DNA of 64,000 nt from Vibrio sp. SS-MA-C1-2 (GCF_021513135.1 NZ_CP090980.1:558001-622000), one strand, 5' to 3'. Positions 19,078 through 28,824 are shown, numbered from the stretch's first letter. A program made the numbers and translations. The notes: generated by a model not told the origin, from the letters alone.

Positions 19078-19203
19078 TATCCCCAAAGTAATTGGAGTTG
19101 CTAGTAGGCGGCAAGTGAATGAGGCCCTGAGTATAGGTTTTCTATATGATTTGGGTGAATGAATATAGCCAACAACCTAGCATCTTCAAGTAAGAAGGGT
19201 ATA
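19078..19203. repeat. ERIC element
   Basis: Near-full copy (TATCCCCAAAGTAATTGGAG ... AAGTAAGAAGGGTATA) inserted between the ParM-like gene and its possible partner. Confidence 0.9.
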
Positions 19204-19312
19204 CACCTAATCGTTGGAATTGCTCGTCACAGAATGAGTACAATCATCAAAGTAGCAGTTTCAATTATGAACGATATATTAACTAGAAAAGCAATAAAGT
19301 AGAGAGAGTCGA

Positions 19313-20125
19313 ATGGCGAGAATTACCTTATCCTTAGATCTGAACCCAAATGATGCCAATGAGAGAGAACTGTTAATTTTATTAAAGCAGTGGCACCGAG
19401 CCGTGAGTAATGGTGATCTATCTAAAGTACAATTTGAGGAAAAGATAAAAACACTGTTATTAGCTGGTGGTTTTATCCAGAAGTTAACCCCCTCTTTAAC
19501 CGATTCTCTAGCTGATAATGTAACTCGTGCCAGTTATGAAACCTTAAATCACCATATATCGACTCTGCAAGACAAAAATGATCACTCATTGAATCAACTT
19601 TCAGATCGTATGAATCAATTATTCACTCTATTGGAACAAAAAGCGGAACCATCCGCGGTTGAACCAAGTATGAAAAAGCCAACACGTAAACGAGCAACAA
19701 CCAAGGCAAAAACAACGACAAAAAATACATCAACACCACCAGAAGAGGTAACAATAGAAAACGAAGCCTCCGAAACAACCCAAGAGCAGATAAAACAACA
19801 ATCAGCAACCAAACCACCAGCAAAGAAGAGAGCTGCAGCAAAAACCACCAGCAAAGTGGTTAATAAAGAAAATGAAGCAAATGAATCAACAACCAAAAAA
19901 GAAGCAATAAGCAAACCCAAAGCGGCGAGAAAACGCCCATCTCAAACGACGAAGAAAACAGCAGAAAATAACGCCACATTATCGGAAGATAACAGTATTC
20001 AACCTAGCGACAGTTCATCAACAATAGAAAAACAAAAGCAAAAACCATCGTTAGAAAGTACACCAGCAACAGATAATGAGATAAAGGAGAAGATAGCTAA
20101 AGTCCGTTCAAAAGGACTATTTTAA
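19313..20125 (+). CDS. Possible ParR-like adaptor with long basic H1-like tail
   Basis: A 270-residue protein with two parts. Residues 1 to about 110 form a folded, helix-rich domain opening with MARITLSLDLNPNDANEREL, a beta-strand then helix pattern reminiscent of the ribbon-helix-helix N-terminus of ParR/StbB proteins. Residues 115-270 are low-complexity, rich in Lys, Thr, Ala, Ser and Glu, with blocks such as KKPTRKRATTKAK, KPPAKKRAAAK and KPKAARKRP that resemble histone H1 tails or AT-hooks. Position after parM suggests a DNA-binding adaptor, but this is inference. No family is firmly recognised. GAGAG precedes the ATG. Confidence 0.55.
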   Translation: MARITLSLDLNPNDANERELLILLKQWHRAVSNGDLSKVQFEEKIKTLLLAGGFIQKLTPSLTDSLADNVTRASYETLNHHISTLQDKNDHSLNQLSDRMNQLFTLLEQKAEPSAVEPSMKKPTRKRATTKAKTTTKNTSTPPEEVTIENEASETTQEQIKQQSATKPPAKKRAAAKTTSKVVNKENEANESTTKKEAISKPKAARKRPSQTTKKTAENNATLSEDNSIQPSDSSSTIEKQKQKPSLESTPATDNEIKEKIAKVRSKGLF

Positions 20126-20259
20126 ACACGAACATCTAACACAATTAATAAGTATAAGTTTTAGACAAATAAATGTCAGTAATAGAACTTAAGTAGAACA
20201 CAAACACTACAACGGACTATTACTCTAATTAAAACGACTTGATTCAAACAGAGGATGTT

Positions 20260-21684
20260 ATGAAACGACCGTGGAAACTAGGCTTATTGGCCTTACTCCC
20301 TTACCCTACACTCGCAAGCAATATTAATACACCAGATTTAACCCTCACCATAACCGGCTTTCTCTGCCTCGCCATTTTTATTATTTCATACTGTTTTGTC
20401 ATGGCAGAAGAGCACTTAAAAATGCGTAAGTCTAAACCCGTTCTTCTTGCTGCTGGTTTAATCTGGATCTTAGTTGGCTGGCAATTTAGTCAACTCGGTA
20501 TGTCCGAACAGGCAAGTATCGCAATCAAACACAACTTATTAGAGTATACCGAACTGCTACTCTTCTTATTAGTGGCGATGACTTATATTAATGCATTAGA
20601 AGAGCGTCGACTTTTCGATGTATTGCGTGCTTGGATGATTAAAAAAGGATTTAGTTTCTATCAGCTTTTTTGGTTAACCGGTTGGCTCGCCTTTTTTATC
20701 TCCCCAATTGCTGACAATCTGACCACTGCATTATTAATGTGTACGGTAATATTAAAAGTCGGTGGCAATAATACTCGCTTCATTAATATGGCGTGTGTCA
20801 ACATTGTTGTCGCGGCTAATGCTGGGGGAGCTTTCAGCCCCTTTGGCGATATTACTACCTTAATGGTATGGCAAGCCGGAATTGTCGAATTCAGCCAGTT
20901 CTTAACTCTATTTATTCCTTCTGTGGTCAATTTTATTATTCCAGCATTTATTATGTCTTTCTTTGTCGAGAAAAGTAAACCAGAAGCGATTAACGAGTTT
21001 ATTGAGCTTAAACGTGGCGCAAAGCGGATGGTTTGTTTCTTCCTATTAACGATTTTAACGGCTGTTTTATTCCATAGCTTACTTGGTTTCCCACCTGTTA
21101 TCGGTATGATGATGGGGCTTGCTTACCTACAGTTCTTTGGTTACTTTTTACGTAAAACACTGCCAAGCTCTATTGCCAAGAAACGTGCATTTTATGAATT
21201 AAAACACGACGAAAAAGCCTTAAAACGATTAGGGAATATCGTTCCTTTTGATGTTTTTAATCGCGTGTCACATGCCGAGTGGGATACCCTGTTATTCTTC
21301 TACGGCATCGTGATGAGTGTCGGTGGTTTAAATTTATTAGGTTACATGGATTTAGTCTCTAGCGTCATGTATACCCAATGGGATCATACTTTAGCCAATG
21401 CCTTTGTCGGCATTCTCTCCGCCATTATCGATAATATTCCTGTGATGTTTGCTGTATTGGCAATGGAGCCAGATATGGCATTAGGGCAATGGTTATTAGT
21501 TACCTTAACGGCAGGTGTTGGCGGTAGTTTGCTCTCGATCGGTTCTGCTGCAGGGGTGGCACTAATGGGGCATGCTAGAGGAAAATATACTTTCTTTGGG
21601 CACTTACGTTGGGCTCCTGTTATCGCATTAGGTTATGTCGCCAGTATCCTTTGTCACTTGTGGCTCAATAGCGCGCTGTTTTAG
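20260..21684 (+). CDS. nhaD: NhaD-type Na+/H+ antiporter
   Basis: Exports Na+ in exchange for protons across the inner membrane. The protein has 474 residues and about 12 hydrophobic segments. Signature stretches SPIADNLTTALL, GGAFSPFGDITTLMVWQ and the C-terminal DNIPVMFAVLAM are those of the NhaD family. The ATG at 20260 is chosen because GAGG lies 5 bases upstream and a signal-like hydrophobic N-terminus follows. A TTG start at 20239 is less likely. The gene is monocistronic and convergent with putP, sharing a bidirectional terminator. Such antiporters fit a salt-requiring marine bacterium. Confidence 0.93.
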   Translation: MKRPWKLGLLALLPYPTLASNINTPDLTLTITGFLCLAIFIISYCFVMAEEHLKMRKSKPVLLAAGLIWILVGWQFSQLGMSEQASIAIKHNLLEYTELLLFLLVAMTYINALEERRLFDVLRAWMIKKGFSFYQLFWLTGWLAFFISPIADNLTTALLMCTVILKVGGNNTRFINMACVNIVVAANAGGAFSPFGDITTLMVWQAGIVEFSQFLTLFIPSVVNFIIPAFIMSFFVEKSKPEAINEFIELKRGAKRMVCFFLLTILTAVLFHSLLGFPPVIGMMMGLAYLQFFGYFLRKTLPSSIAKKRAFYELKHDEKALKRLGNIVPFDVFNRVSHAEWDTLLFFYGIVMSVGGLNLLGYMDLVSSVMYTQWDHTLANAFVGILSAIIDNIPVMFAVLAMEPDMALGQWLLVTLTAGVGGSLLSIGSAAGVALMGHARGKYTFFGHLRWAPVIALGYVASILCHLWLNSALF

Positions 21685-21730
21685 ACTGAAAGATACCCAG
21701 ATAAAAACGCATTAGAGTCACTATATTGAT

Positions 21731-21791
21731 AAAGCCCGCTTTAACTCCGAGACTATATATCGTCTCCGAATTTAAAGCGGGCTCTATTTTT
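21731..21791. terminator. Bidirectional terminator between nhaD and putP
   Basis: AAAGCCCGCTTTAA and TTAAAGCGGGCT form a long stem with an inner GAGAC/GTCTC helix, flanked by A- and T-rich runs. Confidence 0.88.
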
Positions 21792-21811
21792 ATTTTTTGT
21801 TATTGATGAAA

Positions 21812-23308
21812 TTATGATTCTGTCAATAACCTTGTCTCATAACGGTCATAACGCGCCTTAACAGCCTCATCAGGCTCACCGGTTAATAAGCTGGTGGCGA
21901 TAATACCTATCGTCGCAAAGAGCATTCCAGGAACGATTTCATATAAGTCAAAAATTCCCCCCGTCAACTGCTTCCAAACCACAATCGTCACGCCACCAAT
22001 CACCACACCTGCAATCGCACCAAAACGATTCATTCGACGCCAATAGAGACTCAAAATAATCACAGGTCCAAATGCGGCACCAAATCCAGCCCAAGCATAA
22101 GAGACTAAACCGAGTACGGAACTATCTGGCTCCATTGCTAAGACTAAAGCAATCAACGAGAGACCAACAACCGCAGCTCGACCAACAAACACAATCTCAG
22201 TTTGCGACGCTTTTGGACGAAGTAATTGCTTATAGAGATCCTCTGCTAAAGCGGAAGATGAAACCAGTAACTGAGAATCAGCGGTACTCATTATTGCCGC
22301 TAAAATAGCCGCTAATAAAATACCGGCTACGACAGGGTGGAACACTGCATTAACCAATAACATAAAGATAGTTTCGCTGTCTTCTAAACCACCTGCCATG
22401 TTTGTATCAACATATAAAATACCTGCTAAACCAACAAACACCGCCCCGACCATAGAAACGCCAGTCCATAATACGGCAATACGGCGGGCACTGGTGAGAT
22501 CTTTATTTGAACGAGTCGCTTTAAATCTCGCTAAAATATGTGGCTGACCAAAATAGCCCAACCCCCACGCAGCTAAAGAGATGATCGCAATTAAAGAAAG
22601 CGGCTCACCAGAAAGATCTGTCCATAATGTCAGTAAATGAGGGTTTTTAGCTTCCAGACTATTCACCAAGTCCCCAACACTGCCATTCATTGCTGCAATA
22701 GGCACAATCATTAATGCTGCAGCCATCAACAAACCTTGTACTAAATCTGTCCAAGCAACAGCAAGAAAGCCACCAAATAAAGTATAAGAGACAATACAAA
22801 TAACGCCTACGACGACAGCGATTGAGTAATCCAAACCAAATACGGTCGCAAAGAGTTTACCACCAGCTACTAAACCCGAGCTGGTATAAAAGAGAAAGAA
22901 AATCAAAATAAATACAGCAGAAACAGACTGGAGAACGTTTGATTTATCTTCAAAACGACGCGCTAAATATTCAGGAATTGTCAAGGCATCATCAGCTTCA
23001 ATACTGTAAGTTCGAAGGCGACGAGCGCAAATTAACCAATTAAGCCAAGTACCAATAAATAGGCCACCCGCTAACCACAATGATCCAATACCCGCAGAAT
23101 AAGCATACCCCGGGAGGCCTAACAGTAACCAACCACTCATATCAGACGCTCCAGCAGAAAGTGCTGCTGGCCAAGGCCCTAAAGATCGACCTCCAAGAAA
23201 GTAATCAGATGAGTTAATTGTCCGCTTATAAGCATAAACTCCAATCACTAGCATCATGACCAAATAAACAACAAATGTCGCCGTAATGGCTATATTATTA
23301 TCTATCAT
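21812..23308 (-). CDS. putP: Sodium/proline symporter
   Basis: Imports proline with Na+. It has 498 residues and about 13 membrane segments, and is a member of the solute:sodium symporter family. The N-terminal YFLGGRSLGPWPAALSAGASDMSGW region matches PutP, as does the AWTDLVQG segment in the middle. It lies downstream of putA and an ALDH-like gene in the same direction, completing a proline uptake and catabolism cluster. A decayed ERIC element separates it from the ALDH-like gene, so it probably has its own promoter. AAAAGGAGA precedes the ATG. Confidence 0.95.
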   Translation of the reverse strand: MIDNNIAITATFVVYLVMMLVIGVYAYKRTINSSDYFLGGRSLGPWPAALSAGASDMSGWLLLGLPGYAYSAGIGSLWLAGGLFIGTWLNWLICARRLRTYSIEADDALTIPEYLARRFEDKSNVLQSVSAVFILIFFLFYTSSGLVAGGKLFATVFGLDYSIAVVVGVICIVSYTLFGGFLAVAWTDLVQGLLMAAALMIVPIAAMNGSVGDLVNSLEAKNPHLLTLWTDLSGEPLSLIAIISLAAWGLGYFGQPHILARFKATRSNKDLTSARRIAVLWTGVSMVGAVFVGLAGILYVDTNMAGGLEDSETIFMLLVNAVFHPVVAGILLAAILAAIMSTADSQLLVSSSALAEDLYKQLLRPKASQTEIVFVGRAAVVGLSLIALVLAMEPDSSVLGLVSYAWAGFGAAFGPVIILSLYWRRMNRFGAIAGVVIGGVTIVVWKQLTGGIFDLYEIVPGMLFATIGIIATSLLTGEPDEAVKARYDRYETRLLTES

Positions 23309-23342
23309 CGTTTAATCTCCTTTTTATAAAACTCCATTTAAC

Positions 23343-23468
23343 CTTTATCCTCTCATGTTTGAGGCTGCTAAGTTGTTGGCTACATTTATTCGCCCCAATC
23401 CTATAGTAAATACTCATGAGGCTTGATTTACTTACCACCTACTAGCCACTTCAATAACGTTGGATATA
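23343..23468. repeat. ERIC element, diverged
   Basis: Reverse-oriented copy with recognisable TTGTTGGCTAC, TTCGCCCCAATC and CTACTAGCCACTTCAAT blocks, between putP and the ALDH-like gene. Confidence 0.8.
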
Positions 23469-23494
23469 GGTATTTTTAGAAAGGCATATTGATA

Positions 23495-24253
23495 TTATCC
23501 TGCCCCCAACTCTAATAATGATGCATTACCACCAATCGCAGTCACGTTAATGGTGATTGTTTTCTCAGTAATAAAATGTAAACAGTAGCTATCACTACTA
23601 ATTATAGGTAAACGCTTTGGCTCATTTTCAAAAACAACCGGAATAATCTCGCCAGTTCGTTGACTTATTAATTGATATAGGCGTTGAGTCACATTTTTTT
23701 GTCCAGTGAATGCAACACCATTAATCAGATCTAAACGACAAAGAGATTCAACATTATCATGCGTTGTTAGTGCAATAATGTCCCCTAACGCTAATCCACT
23801 CTTAGCCAATGGATTAAATAATTTAATAAGTTTATTCACATAATCAAGATCAGGCTCAACCACTGATAACATAACGCTATTTCCAGCCACAAGCGTAGTA
23901 ATTAATTGACCAAAAAATGCGGTTAAGGGCATATTTTTTTCTATTCCCACTAACCAAACACCACGCCCTGCAGTTGATAGAGAATTAGACTCGCCTGTCG
24001 GCCCCGGTAAAGAGTCTATCGTTTGCAAATGAGACAATGCATGTTCTAGTTTTAACTCAATCATTCGCATCGCATAATGCCAATCATGATGTTCGCTCAC
24101 GAGATCGGAAGTAACTAATGCTTGATGCCAAGCAGTTAATTGCCCCACACGCTCAGTCACACCAAGACCATCCCATTTTCCTTGAGACTCTTTTAATTGA
24201 TTAATCTGCGATAAGACGCTTAATTCAATACTCTTTTTACTCACTGTTGTCAT
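23495..24253 (-). CDS. Stand-alone, catalytically degenerate ALDH-like protein of the put cluster
   Basis: A 252-residue protein related to the N-terminal (NAD-binding) part of aldehyde dehydrogenases: GRGVWLVGIEKNMPLTAFFG and LVAGNSVML parallel the corresponding motif in PutA, and NGVAFTGQKNVTQ parallels its VAGVVFTGSTETAQQ. It lacks the catalytic Cys and Glu, so it is unlikely to be an active dehydrogenase. It resembles the C-terminal ALDH-superfamily domain that longer PutA proteins carry and that the local PutA lacks. It may therefore act as a trans subunit. It lies 11 bases after putA. AAGGAG sets the ATG at 24253. Confidence 0.78.
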   Translation of the reverse strand: MTTVSKKSIELSVLSQINQLKESQGKWDGLGVTERVGQLTAWHQALVTSDLVSEHHDWHYAMRMIELKLEHALSHLQTIDSLPGPTGESNSLSTAGRGVWLVGIEKNMPLTAFFGQLITTLVAGNSVMLSVVEPDLDYVNKLIKLFNPLAKSGLALGDIIALTTHDNVESLCRLDLINGVAFTGQKNVTQRLYQLISQRTGEIIPVVFENEPKRLPIISSDSYCLHFITEKTITINVTAIGGNASLLELGAG

Positions 24254-24264
24254 CACTTGGCTCC

Positions 24265-27200
24265 TTATGAGTTAACAGGATCAATTATCTGATCTTGGCT
24301 GAAACGGTAAAGATAATGTGGACCACCGGCTTTAGGACCTGTGCCTGATAATCCCTGTCCGCCAAACGGTTGAACACCAACAACCGCGCCAATTTGATCT
24401 CGGTTAACGTAGCAATTCCCCACTTTAGCTTGCTCTGCAATATGAAGGTAACGGCTTTCGATTCGACTATGAACGCCCAAAGTTAACCCAAAACCACTTT
24501 GATTAATTTGTTTAATGACTTTATCAATATCTCCGCCTTTAAAACGGATCAGATGCAAGACAGGACCAAAGTTTTCTCGACTTAAATATGATAAATCAGG
24601 AATTTCAAAGGCAGTCGGTGCAACAAAATAGCCTTTATCACAAATTTGAGATAGCTCAGATTCTGCAATTAAATGCCCTTTTTGTTTCATCACATCAATA
24701 TGGGTTTGTAATTTATCTTTGGCAGTTGCATCAATAACGGGTCCAATATCGGTTTTATGAAGGTAAGGTAAACCAATCGATAACTCGTTCATTGCACCTT
24801 CAATTAAAGTTGTGATGCGATCAATAATATCCTCTTGAACAAATAGAACACGTAATGCAGAACAGCGCTGGCCTGCTGATGCAAAAGCAGAATGCACAAC
24901 ATCACGAACCACTTGTTCTGGCAATGCAGTACTATCGACAATCATGGCATTTTGCCCACCCGTTTCAGCGATAAAGGTCGCAATATTATCTGAATCTCTT
25001 AATGCTAATGTCTGGTTTATCTGTTGTGCTGTTTCCGTTGATCCAGTGAAAACAACACCAGCAACTCGACGGTCTTTCACTAATTTAGCACCAACGTCAA
25101 CACCAGTACCTGGCACAAATTGAATCACCTCTTTAGGAATGCCCGTCTGATAAAGCAACTCTATTGCACGATGAGCAATTAAACTTGTTTGCTCCGCAGC
25201 TTTAGCAATAACGGTATTACCTGCCACAAGTGCCGCGGTTACTTGCCCTAAAAATATCGCTAATGGGAAATTCCATGGACTAATACAGACAAAAACACCT
25301 TGGCCTGTTCGATTGAAAATTCGAGTCGTGCCATCAAATAATTCAACTTCTTTACCTTTTGAAAAGATAAGCTCGGATTGATTCGCGTAATATCGACAAA
25401 AATCCACAGCTTCTCTGATCTCATCAATACTATCTTGTATAGTTTTGCCCGCTTCACGATGGCAAAGTGCAATCAATTCATACCAATTATCTTCTAAAAG
25501 ATCGGCTAACTGATTTAGATAACTGGCACGTTGTTCAACCGGTGTTTTTTGCCAATCGTCAAAAGCGTGTGTTGCATTCAACAAAGATCGTTCCACCTGA
25601 TCGTTTGAACTAAAGTTGATCTCACCAATAATGAGATCATGATCATAAGGTGCGGTAATCATCTTATTTAACGTTGACACTTCCGAACCGATGATCAAGG
25701 GAGAAGCTTTCCAATGATGATCCATCCAAGGTGTCAATTGCGCGTTAAAGTCATTCCATTCGGACTCGATCTCAATATTCATTCCTTTTGAGTTAACTCG
25801 TTCAGGAGAAAATATATCCTTTGGCAACACGATTTTATCGTTATGTAAATATTGGTTTTTTTGTAGTTTTAATAGCGGGCTTTCCGTCAATTCACTAATC
25901 GGACACTCAGCATCAACAAGGCGATGAACAAAGGAGCTATTCGCGCCATTCTCAAGCAAACGACGAACAAGATAGGGAAGTAAATCTTTATGATTACCAA
26001 CAGGCGCATAAATACGAACATGATTTTCATAGTGTTGAAGTACATGTTTATAGAGAGAGTCTCCCATTCCATGTAAGCGTTGAAATTCAAATTCTTGATG
26101 ACGCGCTACAGAGATAATCGTCGCAACAGTATGGGCATTATGACTAGCAAATTGAGGATAAATCAATCCTTTCACATGGTCAGAAAGTAAAAAGGTTGCA
26201 CAAGCGATATAAGAGGTATCTGTCGCCTCTTTTCGAGTGAAGACAGGGTAGCCAGAAATCCCTTTTTGTTGGCAAAGCTTAATTTCACTGTCCCAGTACG
26301 CCCCTTTAACCAGACGAAGCGGAATAACATCACCTTGTTGTTTCGCTAATGCAGCTAGCCAGGCTAATACTGGAAGAGCTCGTTTTGAGTAGGCTTGAAC
26401 CACTAAACCAAACTTTCCCCAACCTTGGCAAGCAGGATCTTGATACAGCTTTTTGAACAACTCAAGAGAAAGCTCTAAACGGTCAGACTCTTCAGCATCA
26501 ATCGTAATGCCAACTCCCTTTTCTCTCGCTAAGATTATTAACGCTTTTACAGCATCAAACATCTCGGTTAATACACGTTGACGATTAGAAACATCATAAC
26601 GAGGATGAAGGGCAGATAACTTAATAGAAATCGTTGGCTTAACGCTGTCAGTGCGAGTACCAATGCTTTTTATTGCATTTTGATATTCAGTATAATATTT
26701 ATTCGCATCAGATTGAGTCAGTGCTGACTCACCCAACATATCAAATGAATATTGATAACCTTGATCAATGTTCCGTTGACCATTCTTCATGGCTTCAACC
26801 ATAGTTTGACCTAAAACAAATTGATGCCCCATAATTTTCATCGCCTGATTCATCGCTTGGCGGACAACAGGCTCAGACATTTTATTGACTAATCGATTGA
26901 TAACACTATTTGATTGACCATCTTCATTGACATCGAGGTTTATCACCTTCCCTGTTAACATCAGCCCCCATGTAGAAGCATTAACAAAAAGTGATTCTGA
27001 ATTTTTTAAATGCGCTTTCCAGTCAGCAACGGAGAGTTTATCTTTAATCAATGCATCCGCAGTGGCATTGTCAGGGATTCTCATTAATGCTTCAGCAAGA
27101 CACATCAATAAGATACCTTCTTTAGTATCTAAGCTATATTCCAGCAATAAAGCATCAATCATTTGAACCGCTTTATCATCTTCACGGACTAAAGTGATCA

Positions 27201-27378
27201 ATTTTGCTGCCGTCTCTTCCGTTTTGCTGTTTAGTGAAGCACTAACCTCAGCGAGTGGAATCAACCGTTTTAAAAAATCAGATTCATCAACACAATAAAG
27301 TGGCGAGATCTGCTGCCAAAGTTGATCTAAGGGTTGAGTGACTATTTTTGGATCCATGACTTCAATCGGATTAAACAT
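24265..27378 (-). CDS. putA: Bifunctional proline dehydrogenase / P5C dehydrogenase
   Basis: Oxidises proline to glutamate in two steps with FAD and NAD. The protein has 1037 residues from the ATG at 27378 (AGAGGAA upstream); a longer frame to 27408 lacks a good ribosome site. The N-terminal half is the PRODH barrel (for example IKLSALHPRYD and LVKGAYWDSEIK). The C-terminal half is an ALDH with PWNFPLAIFLGQ, the ETGGQNAM glutamate and the catalytic Cys in SAGQRCSALRV (near residue 838). It lacks the N-terminal ribbon-helix-helix of E. coli PutA and the C-terminal ALDH-like extension, so it should not be a trans-acting repressor. Confidence 0.96.
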   Translation of the reverse strand: MFNPIEVMDPKIVTQPLDQLWQQISPLYCVDESDFLKRLIPLAEVSASLNSKTEETAAKLITLVREDDKAVQMIDALLLEYSLDTKEGILLMCLAEALMRIPDNATADALIKDKLSVADWKAHLKNSESLFVNASTWGLMLTGKVINLDVNEDGQSNSVINRLVNKMSEPVVRQAMNQAMKIMGHQFVLGQTMVEAMKNGQRNIDQGYQYSFDMLGESALTQSDANKYYTEYQNAIKSIGTRTDSVKPTISIKLSALHPRYDVSNRQRVLTEMFDAVKALIILAREKGVGITIDAEESDRLELSLELFKKLYQDPACQGWGKFGLVVQAYSKRALPVLAWLAALAKQQGDVIPLRLVKGAYWDSEIKLCQQKGISGYPVFTRKEATDTSYIACATFLLSDHVKGLIYPQFASHNAHTVATIISVARHQEFEFQRLHGMGDSLYKHVLQHYENHVRIYAPVGNHKDLLPYLVRRLLENGANSSFVHRLVDAECPISELTESPLLKLQKNQYLHNDKIVLPKDIFSPERVNSKGMNIEIESEWNDFNAQLTPWMDHHWKASPLIIGSEVSTLNKMITAPYDHDLIIGEINFSSNDQVERSLLNATHAFDDWQKTPVEQRASYLNQLADLLEDNWYELIALCHREAGKTIQDSIDEIREAVDFCRYYANQSELIFSKGKEVELFDGTTRIFNRTGQGVFVCISPWNFPLAIFLGQVTAALVAGNTVIAKAAEQTSLIAHRAIELLYQTGIPKEVIQFVPGTGVDVGAKLVKDRRVAGVVFTGSTETAQQINQTLALRDSDNIATFIAETGGQNAMIVDSTALPEQVVRDVVHSAFASAGQRCSALRVLFVQEDIIDRITTLIEGAMNELSIGLPYLHKTDIGPVIDATAKDKLQTHIDVMKQKGHLIAESELSQICDKGYFVAPTAFEIPDLSYLSRENFGPVLHLIRFKGGDIDKVIKQINQSGFGLTLGVHSRIESRYLHIAEQAKVGNCYVNRDQIGAVVGVQPFGGQGLSGTGPKAGGPHYLYRFSQDQIIDPVNS

Positions 27379-27731
27379 ATGAATTCCTCTTTCATACAAT
27401 AAAAGCAATTAAACAACCTTTAATTACTTAGTTTTTACATGTTTTTATTTTTATTTAACGTTAATCCACATTAATACACTTAATCCTATGATTTATCAAT
27501 AATTAAACCTTTTCAGCGTGCTAAATTTGATACGGCTTTAAAAGGGAACTATGATCAAGTTGTTTCAGTTTACGGCAAGTGTTAACTCAATTTTTCCATT
27601 TGATTTTTTTAAGGAATAGTAAAATAGACAATTAATCATTATTAAAAATAATTACATTAAATGTTTAATATCATATACTTATACTTGATTGTATTTCTCT
27701 TCCCGATTTATATTTAAAATTGAATGATAAA

Positions 27732-27854
27732 AATGATCCTGTTTTCTTGTTATTTTCAGAACGATGATCAAGTATATATCAAGAATATTGCCTAACTTTC
27801 AGCCTGATCTTACTAAAGATCATCTCTTGATCATTTTTACGAAAAGATGATCAT
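27732..27854. promoter_or_regulatory. Cluster of RctB-iteron-like GATC boxes outside the origin
   Basis: GAACGATGATCAAGTA at 27759 equals an origin repeat at 36653 over GAACGATGATCAAGTA. Related boxes are ATGATCCTGTTTTC (27732), TTGATCATTTTTAC (about 27828) and GAAAAGATGATCAT (27841), the last two forming an inverted pair. ATGATCAAGTTG also occurs at 27551. The cluster sits just before an AEC permease gene. RctB binding is inferred from similarity only. Confidence 0.5.
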
Positions 27855-27871
27855 CAATGGAGCTATTATAA

Positions 27872-28824
27872 ATGGATCTTTTCCTCTCTAATTTGTTGTT
27901 TTCTTTTTCTGTTACAGGGCCAATCTGTATCATGTTATTACTTGGTATCTTTTTAAAGAGAGTTAACTTTATTGACCAACACTTTATTGATATCGCGTCT
28001 AAGTTAGTATTTAAAGTCTCCTTACCTATCTTACTTTTCCTTGGCATTATTAAATCCGATCTATCAACCTTCAATAGTAGCTCGTTAATTAGCTATGCCA
28101 TTTTTGCGAATATCTTATTTTTTATTCTATTAACCTTCATCAGTCGATCTTTTATAAAAGAAAGAAAAGATCGAGGTGTTGTTATTCAAGGTGGTTTTCG
28201 TGCGAATAGCGGAATTATTGGTCTCGCGTATGTTGCCAATACTTATGGGGAGAATGGGATTGCGCTAGGGGCTATTTATGTTGCGGCAATAACGGTAACT
28301 TATAATATTCTAGCCGTTATTACTTTAAGTAAACAAAGTAAGAATAAGCTCAATACTATCAAGTTGATGTTTCTTTCTATTATAAAAAACCCGCTCATTA
28401 TTGGCATTACTTTGGGATTTTTTGTCAAATCTGTTGAAGTATCATTGCCCTACTCTATTATTCATGCAGGAGATTATCTGGCACGAATGACGCTACCTTT
28501 AGCATTAATATGTACCGGTGGTTCGCTAAATTTTTCTCAATTGCGTTTAGATTCACGTAGTACTTATTTTTCATCGTTAAACCGTTTAATTTTTGCACCG
28601 ATATTGATTACTTTAGGCGGATACTTATATGGTTTTACAGGGATTGATTTAGGAATTATTTTTTTAATGAGTTCAGCTCCCACAGCGGCGGCAAGTTATG
28701 TCATGGCAAAAGCAATGGGGGGAATGCAACTTTAGCGGCTAATATTATTGCACTGACAACGTTATTTTCAATCATTACCAGTAGTTTAGGCTTAACTATT
28801 CTTTCTACATTTCAACTCATCTAA
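27872..28824 (+). pseudogene. AEC-family permease with a G-tract frameshift
   Basis: A member of the auxin-efflux-carrier/malonate transporter family with about 10 membrane segments. The open frame runs to 28735 (287 residues) and ends AKAMGGMQL. Immediately after a run of six G at about 28716 the next frame continues with NATLAANIIALTTLFSI and stops at 28824. AKAMGGNATLAANI is exactly the continuation expected for the family, so a G was lost from a G7 tract. The full protein would be about 317 residues. Loss of the last transmembrane helix would probably inactivate it. A sequencing error or phase variation cannot be excluded. Confidence 0.82.

Noticed and set aside
19615-19920. Antisense ORFs with long hydrophobic stretches
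   Set aside because: They are the reverse translation of the low-complexity Lys/Ala/Thr tail codons and so look like membrane proteins by chance.
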